From Lamprocystis purpurea DSM 4197 (GTDB taxonomy: Bacteria; Pseudomonadota; Gammaproteobacteria; Chromatiales; Chromatiaceae): DNA of 64,000 nucleotides. Position 1 is the stretch's first letter, and the number at the start of each line of letters is the position of its first letter. The notes beneath the pieces were generated by a model, which had not been told where the DNA came from, searched no databases, and saw only the letters and a program-made list of their open reading frames with translations. The stretch covers positions 8,294-72,293 of the forward strand of contig NZ_KB902474.1 of NCBI RefSeq assembly GCF_000379525.1, read 5' to 3'. Positions 25,323 to 34,247 of the stretch are shown in pieces. The translations under genes were made by a program, and so were the position numbers.

Positions 25323-28300
25323 ATGCGCCACGTCCTTCGTCCACTGCTGACGCTCCTGCTGCTGCCGTTACTGGCGTTGGCGCTGCTGCTGTTGGCGGCC
25401 AATACGGACCCCGGCCGGCGGGTCATCGCGTGGGGCTTGGCGGAGTTGAGCGGCGGGCAGGTCATGCTGTCGGGTTTGAGTGGGACTCTGCCGACGGCGC
25501 CGCGCATCGCGCGCCTGGAACTGCGCGACGCGGCCGGCGTCTGGCTGGTCGTCGAGGAGGCGGTGCTCGATCTCGAACTGCTGCCGCTGCTGCGCGGGAC
25601 CATTACCATCGCGGCGCTGACGGCCCGCTCGGTGGTGCTGCACCGGGTGCCGGCCGGGGATGAGCAGGCTGCGGTCGGTATCGCGCTGCCGGTGCGCATC
25701 CTGCTGGGACACCTGGCCATCGACCGCCTGGACCTCGACGGGGCCGTGCCGGGCGCGCCGGCCTTGACCATCACGGGCAGCGGCTCGGTGGCGAGTGCCG
25801 CGCACCTGCAGGCGCGCGTGCGGATCACCGCCCCCGGCCGCACGGACCGCTACCGATTGGATCTGGACAGCGGCGGCGCGTCCGACCGGCTGGACCTGGC
25901 GTTCCAGGAGGCCCCCGGCGGTCTGGTCGCCGCGCTGGCCGCGGCGGTGGGACTGCGCTTGCCCGCGGTGCTGGACGGCTGGCGTCTCGACGCCGCGGTC
26001 GCGGGACCGCGTACGGCGCTCGTCCTGAACGCCGAGCTCGCGGCCGGACCGCTCCAGGCCACCGCGGCGGGCGTGCTCGATCTGGAGTCCCAGTCCGCCG
26101 CCGGGCTGCGCCTCTCCGCCGAGGTGCCGGCCCTGGCGCTGGCGCTGGAAGGGTTGCCGGCCATCGCCTGGCAGCGGCTCAGCGTCAGGGCGGATCTGGA
26201 CGGCAGCCTGCGCGCACCGCGGGGGACGGCACGGGTCGAGTGGGACGGGCCGGCGGCCGGCGATCTCTCAGTGGAACGCCTGATCGCGACCGCCGAGGGC
26301 GACGCGACGCGTCTGGGTTTCGCACTGGAGATGAGCGGCCTGCGTACGCCCGTGGCGCTGCCCGAGACGCTGGCGGCCGTACCCTTGCGCCTGACAGGCG
26401 AACTGAGCCCCGCGGACCCCGCGCTCCCGGTGCAGATCGCCATCGGCCATCCACTCATCGACCTCCAGGCCGCGGTTGGCCTGACTGCACGCGCCGGGCA
26501 CGCGACCCTGCGCTTGCCCGATCTTGCCGCCTTGAGCGGTCTGGCCGGCACGGCGCTGGCCGGCAGCGCCCGCTTCGACCTCGATGGTGTCGCCGATGGC
26601 GCGTCCCGCCTCGACGCGACAGGCGAGCTGGCGCTCACCCAGGCCCCGGCACCCATCGCCGGGCTGCTCGGGCCAGCGGCCCGTCTCGCACTGTCCGTCC
26701 GCGCCGACGGTGCGGCCTGGCAGATCGCCGCGGCCCGGATCGAGGGCGCACGGCTGCAGGCCAGTGTCCAGGGCCGGGCCGCGGGAGACGTCCTGGCACT
26801 GGGCTGGACGCTGGACCTGACCGACCTCAGCGTCCTGGCCCCCGGCTGGTCCGGGCGGATCCAGGCCCAGGGTGAACTCAAGGGTGAGCCGCGGGCGCCC
26901 CTGCTGGTCGCCGATCTGACCGCGCAGGCCGGATTTCAAGGTGTCGGCACGGGACCTCTCGCTGGCCAGGTGACCGGGCGTCTGAGCGCCCGACCCGCCG
27001 TGCCCGACGGGTCACTCGACCTGCGGGGCGATTGGGCCGGGCAGCCGGTCAGGATCGATCTCCAGGCCGAACGTGCCGCCGATGGCAGCCTGAACCTCGC
27101 CTTCGGCGACAGCCGCTGGGCCAGTGTCGCCGCCGCCGGCACCCTGCGCCTGCCGCGCGGGGCCGCGCTGCCGCAAGGCGAGCTGCGGCTGCGGGTCGAG
27201 CGGCTGGCCGATCTCGCCCCGCTGCTGCCGCCGGAAGCGGCCGCCGGGTTGGCCGGGCGCCTGAGCGCGCGTCTGACCCTGACCCCGGCCGGCACCGCGC
27301 TGATCGAGGCGGCGGGCGAGGGGCTGATGCTCCCTGGCGCGGTCGGGGTCCAGACGCTCGCCTTGACCGCCCAAGTGACCGAGCCCCAGGGGCAAGCGCG
27401 GACCGAGGCGACACTGCACCTGCGTGGGCTTGCGCTGGGGGCGGTCGGCGGGGAGGCGTCGCTGAGCATCCGCGGCCCGGCCGCCGCGCTCGACCTGACG
27501 GCAGACGCACGGCTGGCCGATCCGGTCGGCCCGCTCCAATTGGCAGCCCGGGCGCGGCTGGACGCCCCCGCCCGCCGTCTGGCGCTCCAGCACCTGGAGG
27601 CGCAGGCGCGCGGCGAGACCCTGCGGCTGCTCGCCCCGGCCGTGCTCGACCTGTCGGATGGTCTGCGAGTGGATCGGCTGCGTCTGGGGTTGCGGACGGG
27701 TTCGATCGAGGTCGCCGGGCGCCTGACACCGCGGCTGGAATTCCGGGCGGCGGTCGCCGGACTGCCGCTCGACTTGGTGCAACTGGTCGCGCCGGATTTG
27801 CCCCTGACCGGCACCCTGGGTGCTGATCTCAAGCTGACCGGAACCCTGGACGCCCCACTGGGTTCCGTGCGCGCTCAGGCGAGCGGCCTGCGTCTGACCA
27901 CGGGACCGGGTCGGGGGATTCCGCCGGCACAGATCAAGGTCACGGCGGATCTCGCCGCTGACGGGGTGCGGCTGGATGCCCGGGCCTCGACCGGGCCGCG
28001 CACCGATCTGCGGGTGCAGGGACGGGTCGCCGGACGGCTGCCGTTTGCCCTGGGGACCTTGGCGCTGCGCGCCGACGGACGGGTCGATCTCGCGTTATTC
28101 GACCCGCTGCTGACCAGCGGGGGCCGCCAACTGAGCGGGCAGGCGGTGCTCGCCACGGCCATTGCGGGCACGATCACGGCGCCGCGCCTGGACGGCACGC
28201 TGCGACTGACCGATGCGGCCCTGTGGGACCGCACCATCGGGCTGGCCCTGACCGGGATTCAGGGCCGCTTGCGACTGGACGACGATCAGGTTCGGGTGGA

Positions 28301-29381
28301 ACGTCTGACGGCGCAGACGGCCGCTGCATCGGGAACAGGCGCGGGTGCGGGACGCGGTACGGTCGAACTCACCGGCACGATCGGCGTGCTGGCGCCCGGA
28401 GTGCCGGTCGATCTGCGACTGATCGCGCGCCAGGCCAGGCCGATCCAACTGGATCAACTGGATGTGCAGGGAGACGCTGACCTGCGGCTGTCCGGACGCG
28501 CGGCCGAGCTCCTCGACGCCGTCGGCACGGTGCGCTTCAGCCGCATCGAGGTCCGGCTGCCCGAGCGTCTGCCCGCCGCCGTCGTCACCCTCCAGGTTCG
28601 GGAGCGCGGCGGTAGCGGCCGTCCGGTCGCGGCAGCGCGACCGTCGACCCTGGCTCCTGAGCTTGGGCTGGATTTGCTGCTCGCCGCCCCTCGTGCCGTT
28701 TATGTAAGTGGCCGCGGGGTCGACGCGGAACTCGGCGGCGAGGTGCGGCTGCGCGGGACCCTGGCCGATCCGGCGATCAGCGGCGGCTTCGATTTGCGGC
28801 GGGGCAGCTATGACCTGGCAGGTCAGACCCTGAAGTTCAGCCGCGGGCGGATCGGGTTCGATGGGGCCCACGGAATCGATCCCACACTCGACTTCGAGGC
28901 GCGCGCCACGGCGGCCGGCAGCACCGCAATCCTGGCCGTGCTGGGCACCGCGCAACAGCCGCGGATCGAACTGCGCGGGGAACCTCCGCTGCCGCAGGAT
29001 GAGGTGCTGTCCCGCCTGCTGTTCGGGGTTGCCGGCGGACGCTTGTCGCCGGTGCAGGCGGTGCGGCTTGGGACGGCGGCGGCCTCGCTCGCGGGTGTCG
29101 AACTGGGCGGCGGTCTGCTTGGATTGGGAATACTGGATCGCGTGAGTACTGGGCTCGGACTGGAGCGTCTGCGGCTGGGAACCGATGACCGCGGCGACTC
29201 CAGCCTGGAGACCGGTCGCCAACTCACCGAGCGGGTCTATCTCGGTGCCCGCCAGGGCGTGCGGGCGGGTGAAACCCAGGGTGTGCTGCGCATCGAGGTC
29301 ACGCCGCGGATCAGGGTGGAAGCGGATGTCGGCGCCTCCGGCGGCACCCGAGCGGGTGCGGCCTTCGAGCATGAATACTGA
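25323..29381 (+). CDS. tamB: TamB, inner-membrane-anchored translocation and assembly subunit (AsmA/DUF490 family)
   Basis: A 1352-residue protein. One N-terminal membrane helix (LLTLLLLPLLALALLLLAAN) anchors a very long periplasmic beta-groove made of repetitive amphipathic strands. The conserved DUF490 domain fills the last ~350 residues, with LRGTLADPAISGGFDLRRGSY (as DPAISGGFDLRRGSYDLAG), FDGAHGIDPTLDFEA, GEPPLPQDEVLSRLLFG and a terminal EVTPRIRVEADVG. Bridge-like TamB homologues carry phospholipids across the periplasm (known for the family). The length is close to E. coli TamB (1259). The very high GC and Ala/Leu/Arg-rich makeup match the local chromosome. It is translated directly after tamA. 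Confidence 0.93.
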   Translation: MRHVLRPLLTLLLLPLLALALLLLAANTDPGRRVIAWGLAELSGGQVMLSGLSGTLPTAPRIARLELRDAAGVWLVVEEAVLDLELLPLLRGTITIAALTARSVVLHRVPAGDEQAAVGIALPVRILLGHLAIDRLDLDGAVPGAPALTITGSGSVASAAHLQARVRITAPGRTDRYRLDLDSGGASDRLDLAFQEAPGGLVAALAAAVGLRLPAVLDGWRLDAAVAGPRTALVLNAELAAGPLQATAAGVLDLESQSAAGLRLSAEVPALALALEGLPAIAWQRLSVRADLDGSLRAPRGTARVEWDGPAAGDLSVERLIATAEGDATRLGFALEMSGLRTPVALPETLAAVPLRLTGELSPADPALPVQIAIGHPLIDLQAAVGLTARAGHATLRLPDLAALSGLAGTALAGSARFDLDGVADGASRLDATGELALTQAPAPIAGLLGPAARLALSVRADGAAWQIAAARIEGARLQASVQGRAAGDVLALGWTLDLTDLSVLAPGWSGRIQAQGELKGEPRAPLLVADLTAQAGFQGVGTGPLAGQVTGRLSARPAVPDGSLDLRGDWAGQPVRIDLQAERAADGSLNLAFGDSRWASVAAAGTLRLPRGAALPQGELRLRVERLADLAPLLPPEAAAGLAGRLSARLTLTPAGTALIEAAGEGLMLPGAVGVQTLALTAQVTEPQGQARTEATLHLRGLALGAVGGEASLSIRGPAAALDLTADARLADPVGPLQLAARARLDAPARRLALQHLEAQARGETLRLLAPAVLDLSDGLRVDRLRLGLRTGSIEVAGRLTPRLEFRAAVAGLPLDLVQLVAPDLPLTGTLGADLKLTGTLDAPLGSVRAQASGLRLTTGPGRGIPPAQIKVTADLAADGVRLDARASTGPRTDLRVQGRVAGRLPFALGTLALRADGRVDLALFDPLLTSGGRQLSGQAVLATAIAGTITAPRLDGTLRLTDAALWDRTIGLALTGIQGRLRLDDDQVRVERLTAQTAAASGTGAGAGRGTVELTGTIGVLAPGVPVDLRLIARQARPIQLDQLDVQGDADLRLSGRAAELLDAVGTVRFSRIEVRLPERLPAAVVTLQVRERGGSGRPVAAARPSTLAPELGLDLLLAAPRAVYVSGRGVDAELGGEVRLRGTLADPAISGGFDLRRGSYDLAGQTLKFSRGRIGFDGAHGIDPTLDFEARATAAGSTAILAVLGTAQQPRIELRGEPPLPQDEVLSRLLFGVAGGRLSPVQAVRLGTAAASLAGVELGGGLLGLGILDRVSTGLGLERLRLGTDDRGDSSLETGRQLTERVYLGARQGVRAGETQGVLRIEVTPRIRVEADVGASGGTRAGAAFEHEY

Positions 29382-29390
29382 AACGGTTCC

Positions 29391-29486
29391 CGATAGCCTT
29401 CGGACGTGATAACCGGACGTAGGGGCGGGTTTCAAACCCGCCCCTACACGAAGCTCTGTCTGGATATCAGGTGCGAACGCTATATT
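29391..29486 (-). repeat. Dispersed ~97-bp element, copy 2 (inverted)
   Basis: The 29-bp palindromic core is at 29419-29447. The whole reads, on the minus strand, almost the same as 15835-15931. Its outer end overlaps the 3' end of the following uma2 gene and supplies that gene's last codons and stop. Confidence 0.85.
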
Positions 29487-30267
29487 CAGATTCGAACAGC
29501 CCAACCACCGTCTCGGCCTGGGCCGCGGCGAGCAGCCAGGCGCGCAGTTGGCCGGCGTCGCGGGTCCCGCGCAGGCGGTCGCGGGTCGCGTCGTCGATCG
29601 TGAGGCCGCGGGCGGCCAGCAGGGTCAGGATCGCATCGGCCAGGCCCTCATCACGGCCTTCCTCGCGACCCTCCTCGCGAATGGCCTCCAGGCCGGCGTA
29701 GCCGCGCCGCTGCAGGAGGTTGCGCAGGATCACGTCCTGCGCGGCGTCGCGGTCGAACAGGGCGGCCACCGGAACCGGATTGCGCAGGATGCCGGGCGCG
29801 ACGAGCAACTCCCCGATTCCGTGGGTCTGCAGCGGCTGCCCTGGGGCATGGACCTCGACCCGGCGCGGACCCACCAACCGTACCACCCATACCAGGCGAG
29901 TGCCGTGGCCGAGCAGATCGGCGATCTTGGTGCGCAGGTCCGCCTCGTCCTGGCCGCGCGCGGCGTACTCGACGGCCAGCAGCGGCGCATCGGGGATCCA
30001 ACCGCCGTCTCCGCCCGGGGTAGCCACCGAGACATCGGGTGCGCGCAGCGTCCCGGGGTCCGGCGAATAGCCGGCATCGACGCCGGTCCATTGCACATCC
30101 GGGTCGCTGTCGAGCAGGGCGGCACCGGTCGCGTTGGGACCGGCGTGGTCCCGTCCGGCGGGGGCGCAGTAGATGGGGTGGCCGTTGGTGAGCTCGTAGC
30201 GGTCACCGTCGCGCAGTTGATCGGCCCGGAAGGGACCGGTGTCGGGTTGCAGTCGGCTGTTGCTCAT
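29467..30267 (-). CDS. Uma2 family protein with a C-terminal helical extension
   Basis: A 266-residue protein. The Uma2 core is present: RYELTNGHPIYCAPAG, GTLRAPDVSVATP (Asp), DAPLLAVEYAARGQDEADLRTKIADLL (Glu in VEYA, Lys in RTKIADLL) and LVWVVRLVGPRRVEV. Residues ~195-220 form a charged EEGREEGRDEG linker leading to an ILTLLAARGLTID helical segment, as in Uma2 or Rpn-like proteins with added tails. The last residues, YSVRT, and the stop come from the dispersed repeat. ATG 30267 has a GGAG site upstream. Predicted nuclease fold; role unknown. Confidence 0.85.
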   Translation of the reverse strand: MSNSRLQPDTGPFRADQLRDGDRYELTNGHPIYCAPAGRDHAGPNATGAALLDSDPDVQWTGVDAGYSPDPGTLRAPDVSVATPGGDGGWIPDAPLLAVEYAARGQDEADLRTKIADLLGHGTRLVWVVRLVGPRRVEVHAPGQPLQTHGIGELLVAPGILRNPVPVAALFDRDAAQDVILRNLLQRRGYAGLEAIREEGREEGRDEGLADAILTLLAARGLTIDDATRDRLRGTRDAGQLRAWLLAAAQAETVVGLFESEYSVRT

Positions 30268-30331
30268 GCGGTCGCTCCGGCGGCCTGGGGGGCGGATGCT
30301 GATCGGAGTATAGATGAAGCCGGGCAGCGGT

Positions 30332-30392
30332 CGGGTGCGATCAGAACTGATGTGGTGATCGAGATTCCGGGTACCAGTTCTGATCGCACCCG
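30332..30392. repeat. 18-bp perfect inverted repeat between uma2 and the TVP38 gene
   Basis: cgggtgcgatcagaactg (30332-30349) is exactly inverted as cagttctgatcgcacccg (30375-30392), with 25 bp between the arms. It lies between two divergent start codons, so it could be a regulator site for both genes or an RNA hairpin in the leader of the plus-strand gene. Confidence 0.85.
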
Positions 30393-30478
30393 CGGCCGCC
30401 GCGCGACGCGGTATCATGATGGATTCGGGTCCACTGCGGAAACGCCGTCGTGCGACCCCGCAACACGAGTATTCGTCC

Positions 30479-31156
30479 ATGAAACGGTTCGCCCTGCTGC
30501 TGCCCATTGCCGCTTTGATCGTCGCCTTCTTTGCTTTCGGGCTGCATCATCAGTTGACGCTCGACGCCTTTCAGGCCAGTCACGACCGCTTTGATGCCTG
30601 GTACCTGCAGCAGCCCTGGCTGGTGGTCGGCGGCTATTTCGCCATCTTCGTGGTGGTGACGCTGTTTCTACCGATCGCGGCGCTGATGACCGTGATCGCC
30701 GGTGCCTTGTTCGGTTTCTGGAAGGGCGTGCTGATCGCCTCGTTCGCTGCCGCGCTGGCGGCGGTGCTGGCCTTCTGGCTGTCCCGCTTCATCCTGCACG
30801 ACAGCATCCAGCGCCGCTTTGGCGAGCGGCTGGCCGCCGTCAATGCCGGGGTGGCGCGGGATGGTCCCTTCTATCTCTTTTCCATGCGGCTGGTGCCGGT
30901 GATTCCCTTCTTCATCATCAACATGGTGATGGGGCTGACGCCGATGCAGAGCCGCACCTTTTATTGGGTGACGCAACTCGGCATGCTGGCCGGCATTCTG
31001 GTTTATGTGAATGCCGGTACCCAGTTGGCTGAGGTCGAGCAGTTGTCCGACGTGTTTTCGCCGGACCTGATCGCGTCACTGGCCCTGTTGGGTATCCTGC
31101 CGCTCCTGGGCAAGAAGGTCCTGGGTCTGCTGCGCCGGCGTCTGCGGCCCGGCTGA
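30479..31156 (+). CDS. TVP38/TMEM64 (DedA-like) family membrane protein
   Basis: A 225-residue inner-membrane protein with about six hydrophobic segments. Signatures are FLPIAALMTVIAGALFGFWKG (as LMTVIAGALFGFWKG, about residues 70-84), FWLSRFILHD and FYLFSMRLVPVIPFFIINMVMGL (as RLVPVIPFFIINM), the re-entrant loop motif with conserved Arg and Pro. VTQLGMLAGILVYVNAGTQLAEV (as GTQLAEV) is also typical. DedA/VTT relatives act as lipid scramblases or carrier recyclers (known for some members). The ATG is chosen because the first helix follows it. Its 3' end meets the AI-2E remnant on the other strand. Confidence 0.88.
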   Translation: MKRFALLLPIAALIVAFFAFGLHHQLTLDAFQASHDRFDAWYLQQPWLVVGGYFAIFVVVTLFLPIAALMTVIAGALFGFWKGVLIASFAAALAAVLAFWLSRFILHDSIQRRFGERLAAVNAGVARDGPFYLFSMRLVPVIPFFIINMVMGLTPMQSRTFYWVTQLGMLAGILVYVNAGTQLAEVEQLSDVFSPDLIASLALLGILPLLGKKVLGLLRRRLRPG

Positions 31157-31395
31157 GCCGTCGCCTGATGCGGGCGGCGCTTCCGGCGCGAGATCCGGGC
31201 CGAGCAGGATGGCGATGGGGCGGGTCAGCGGGCTGGCATCCAGGACGATGATGAGCACCATGGTCAGCGGTACCGACAGGAAGACCCCGATGGTCCCGAA
31301 CACAAAGCCCCAGAACAGCAGCGAGAGGAATACGGCCAGGGTCGAGATTCCCAGTCCGCGGCCCATGAAGCGGGGTTCCAGGGTTCTCTCGTGTT
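31157..31395 (-). pseudogene. C-terminal remnant of an AI-2E family transporter
   Basis: The minus-strand frame reads LEPRFMGRGLGISTLAVFLS and then LLFWGFVFGTIGVFLSVPLTMVLI, which is the conserved end of AI-2E/PerM-type transporters, continuing into LDASPLTRPIAILLGP. The N-terminal ~270 residues of a normal ~350-residue transporter are missing; upstream of about 31395 the frame is unrelated. The open frame continues to 31076 inside the TVP38 gene on the other strand. This is a 5'-truncated relic, probably left by a rearrangement next to the element at 31452. Confidence 0.8.
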
Positions 31396-31451
31396 GGTAG
31401 GAGCTAATAGACTGTCCGAGAATCGTCTGGTGCGGTAGGCCAATCATTCCG

Positions 31452-31559
31452 CTACCGTTCCTATTCGTTGTCGTAGTCGACCGATCGTCGGCACTGCGGG
31501 ATATGACCGAGGGTCTCGGTCGGGTCGATTACGATTACGACAACGGTCGGAAACGGTAG
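31452..31559. repeat. Imperfect long inverted repeat beside the AI-2E remnant
   Basis: ctaccgttcctattcgttgtcgtagtcga at 31452-31480 (given here only as its ends, ctaccgttcc and cgtagtcga) pairs imperfectly with 31525-31559, which ends ggaaacggtag and contains acgattacgacaacg. It may be a non-autonomous mobile palindrome. It lies at the truncation point of the transporter relic. Confidence 0.65.
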
Positions 31560-31585
31560 CGCTATAGCTGGAGTGCTGCACTTGC

Positions 31586-32944
31586 TTACAACTCGGTCGC
31601 GTCGCGCAGGCTCTGGAACAGATCGATATCCCAGGCGACCAGGTCGCGGCGGATGGCATCCGCGCTGGCGCGGGGCAGCAATCGGGCTAGGTCTTCCCCG
31701 GTGATGACGCCGACGATCTCACCTGGGGTGGTGCGAGCGTATTGAAGTGTATGCCAGGCCATGATCGCCGCCCCCACCCCGGTCGGATAGGAGATGTAGG
31801 TGGCTCCCGCGTAAGGTGATCCCAGCAGCCCCTGATACCGGTGATAACTGAGCCCCAGGGTTTCGACCACCGTCTGACGGTCGTTGCGGACCGTCTCGGA
31901 AACGCGGATTTCGGCGGCGGCGCAGAAGTGGGTGCGGCGGATGACCCCGTTGCGCAGCAGTTCCTCGATCCGCCGGGGCCGCTGCATGCCTGGCAGGATG
32001 GCCCGTACCATCGCCTCGACCGTCAGTTCCGGCTGGTCCGGCAGGGTCTGTTTGGAGAGCAGGTTGAGTTGAAAGAGCGCCTTCACCAGTTCCACCTCGG
32101 AGCCTCCGGTATAGACTCCGATGGTCGGAATCTCGGGAAAGGCCCGATGCAGCGAGAGCAGTTCTTCCTGATAAAGCGGATACTGGCGGGTCGGCCGCGG
32201 CTCATTCGGAAAGGCGTAATAGCGCGCCATGCCGAAAGGTTCCATGACCTGCATGCGGCCGTCGATCAGGGTGCGCGGACGCGCGGCCAGTTCATCGAGC
32301 GCGGTCAGTGGGGACCAGGAAAAGACCACCGAGTCGGCCTCGATGTCTTCGAGCAAGTACAGATCCACACTCTCGATCTCGAGCTCATAGCGCCCGGCGG
32401 CAAGGATCTCATGAATGCAGCCGCCGATCAGAAAATCGGTTACACCGGGCGAGATGCCCTGATTGATCAGTGCGGCGACCCCGTGCTGCCGCAGCGCCGC
32501 ATCATGATCGTACTGGGCGAAGGTCAGGGTGCGGTCGGTTCGCTCGTTATACATCTCGGCGGCGAGATCCAGCGTATGAGCGCCGAGGCGAATCCCCAAT
32601 TCGATGATCGGACAATTGAACTCGGGCAGGGCCGCGTTCACCAGCAGCGCGGCGCCGGCCATTTCGGTGTCGTGGGCGGCGGCACCGGCGAAGATCGGGG
32701 CGAAGTCCGGCAGGCCGATGAAGCGGATTCGGTCGAACAACCGCTCGGCGTGGAAGAGCGCATCCCGTGCCCCCGCCGGGTCGATGGTATAGACGACGAA
32801 ACGCACCGGGACGCCGTCGCGCTCGGCCAATTCAGCAAGACAGATCAGCAGATTGGACCCGACCGCGCCCAAGCCGAAGAAGACGATCTTGAGTGGGTCG
32901 CAAGGGCCTGAGGCAGTCGGTCTGGGGGGGTCGGTTGGGGACAT
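31586..32944 (-). CDS. Saccharopine dehydrogenase-like NAD(P)-binding oxidoreductase
   Basis: A 452-residue protein with an N-terminal Rossmann fold (IVFFGLGAVGSNLLICLAEL, about residues 19-38), ALLVNAALPEFNCPIIELG near 103-121 and the large substrate domain of the saccharopine dehydrogenase C-terminal type (NQGISPGVTDFLIGG, GGSEVELVKALFQLNLL). The reaction is unknown: members of this fold act on saccharopine, carboxynorspermidine or homospermidine. No lysine or polyamine genes are nearby. It appears to be a single-gene unit. Cytoplasmic. Confidence 0.82.
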   Translation of the reverse strand: MSPTDPPRPTASGPCDPLKIVFFGLGAVGSNLLICLAELAERDGVPVRFVVYTIDPAGARDALFHAERLFDRIRFIGLPDFAPIFAGAAAHDTEMAGAALLVNAALPEFNCPIIELGIRLGAHTLDLAAEMYNERTDRTLTFAQYDHDAALRQHGVAALINQGISPGVTDFLIGGCIHEILAAGRYELEIESVDLYLLEDIEADSVVFSWSPLTALDELAARPRTLIDGRMQVMEPFGMARYYAFPNEPRPTRQYPLYQEELLSLHRAFPEIPTIGVYTGGSEVELVKALFQLNLLSKQTLPDQPELTVEAMVRAILPGMQRPRRIEELLRNGVIRRTHFCAAAEIRVSETVRNDRQTVVETLGLSYHRYQGLLGSPYAGATYISYPTGVGAAIMAWHTLQYARTTPGEIVGVITGEDLARLLPRASADAIRRDLVAWDIDLFQSLRDATEL

Positions 32945-33092
32945 CGCGATTTCCTTGGATCAGGTGTTGGATGCAGACCGGCACCGCGCCGTTCGGCGGT
33001 GGGGCTGGTCCGCGTAGTTTACGCGCAGGCGCGCGGTGAATAGCGAGTGAATGGCTCAAGGCGATTTGCGAATCCGCAAACCGCCTGACGGC

Positions 33093-34130
33093 TCAATCCT
33101 GCTCCCAGGCACGCAGTGCGGCGATGACGTGGGGAATCGCCGGCGGCTGCGGGTCGCCGGGGAGGTAGCGCAGGAACATGCCGCGGTGCGAGGCTTCCAC
33201 GATGATCGGCGGCGCCGCCTCCGGGAGGGCGAGCGACTCCAGGGTGACCACGCCATCGCCCAGCCCGTCGGCGAGGCTGGACCACCAGGCGTCGAGTGTC
33301 TCCCCGAGTTCCGCGGACTGGGTGTCGGCCGCGGCCTGGGCGATGCCCTCACGCCACTGCGACTCCGACGGCAGGAGCACACCGCCGATCAGCAGGATCG
33401 GGATCTCCCGCGGCCAGGGCCGGGCGTTCAGTTCAGTCAGGAAGTCGCTGCCGGGACGCAGGTCGATCTTGGCCTCGCCGGTGCCGTCACGCAGGGCGGC
33501 GAAGAGTGAGTAGCGGCGGTCTGTGCCGAGATGGAACTGGTCGCGCAGTTCGAGCCAGACGCGTAACCGCGCCCACGCGGACCCGTGGTTGGGCGTCGCG
33601 CCGAGGATGACGCCGCGCACCGGCGGCCCCGCGACCCGCGCCGGCAGACCCACCGGATGACGCCAGCGTGAGACAAAGTCCCGAATCACGAGCCCGCCCA
33701 TACTGTGGCCCACCAGCACGACGGGCTGGTCCGCCGGGAGCGTCGGCCAGTGCTCGGCCAGGTAGGCGGTGTCGCGGTCGATGCCCTGATCATTGGGGTA
33801 GCGGAATTCCCAGACCGTGGTGCCGACCGCGTCCAAGGCGGGGATCAGGTCATCCCAGATGGTGCCCGGTTCATCGAGTCCGTGCACCAGGACGACATGG
33901 GCTGCGGCGGGAGCGCCCGGTGGGGTCCGCGGATGCAGCCCGTGCCACCCATCGTTGGCGGCCATCTGATCGGGAAACCAGTGCTCCAGATGGTCATGGA
34001 CAAGCGCACGCAGCCGCCGCTCCTCGCGTGGATGATCCTCGGCCCACCAGGTCCAGAGCGCCGCCGGCGCCGCGATCAGGATCACGGCGCCCGCAACCCG
34101 CCACCGCCACTGAGCTGACTCTTTACGCAT
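33093..34130 (-). CDS. Alpha/beta hydrolase with N-terminal membrane anchor (lipase-like)
   Basis: A 345-residue protein. One hydrophobic segment (VAGAVILIAAPAALWTWWA, residues ~12-30) may anchor it facing the periplasm. The hydrolase core has HVVLVHGLDEPGTIWDDL (oxyanion region), VVLVGHSMGGLVIRDF with nucleophile Ser in GHSMGG, and a late EASHRGMFLRY that could carry the catalytic His. DGVVTLESLAL matches triacylglycerol lipase/PGAP1-like folds. The substrate is unknown. ATG 34130 is preceded by a G-rich ribosome site; the longer frame upstream has no family similarity. Confidence 0.82.
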   Translation of the reverse strand: MRKESAQWRWRVAGAVILIAAPAALWTWWAEDHPREERRLRALVHDHLEHWFPDQMAANDGWHGLHPRTPPGAPAAAHVVLVHGLDEPGTIWDDLIPALDAVGTTVWEFRYPNDQGIDRDTAYLAEHWPTLPADQPVVLVGHSMGGLVIRDFVSRWRHPVGLPARVAGPPVRGVILGATPNHGSAWARLRVWLELRDQFHLGTDRRYSLFAALRDGTGEAKIDLRPGSDFLTELNARPWPREIPILLIGGVLLPSESQWREGIAQAAADTQSAELGETLDAWWSSLADGLGDGVVTLESLALPEAAPPIIVEASHRGMFLRYLPGDPQPPAIPHVIAALRAWEQD

Positions 34131-34247
34131 CTGCGATTCCCCACCCCCATACCCAGGTCGTCCTCCTATCCTACAGGCTTGGATCGAAACGGGGCGAGTG
34201 CGGTACCCTAGCGCTCCCAGACTTAAGCCAAGGCATCCAGGTGCGCT

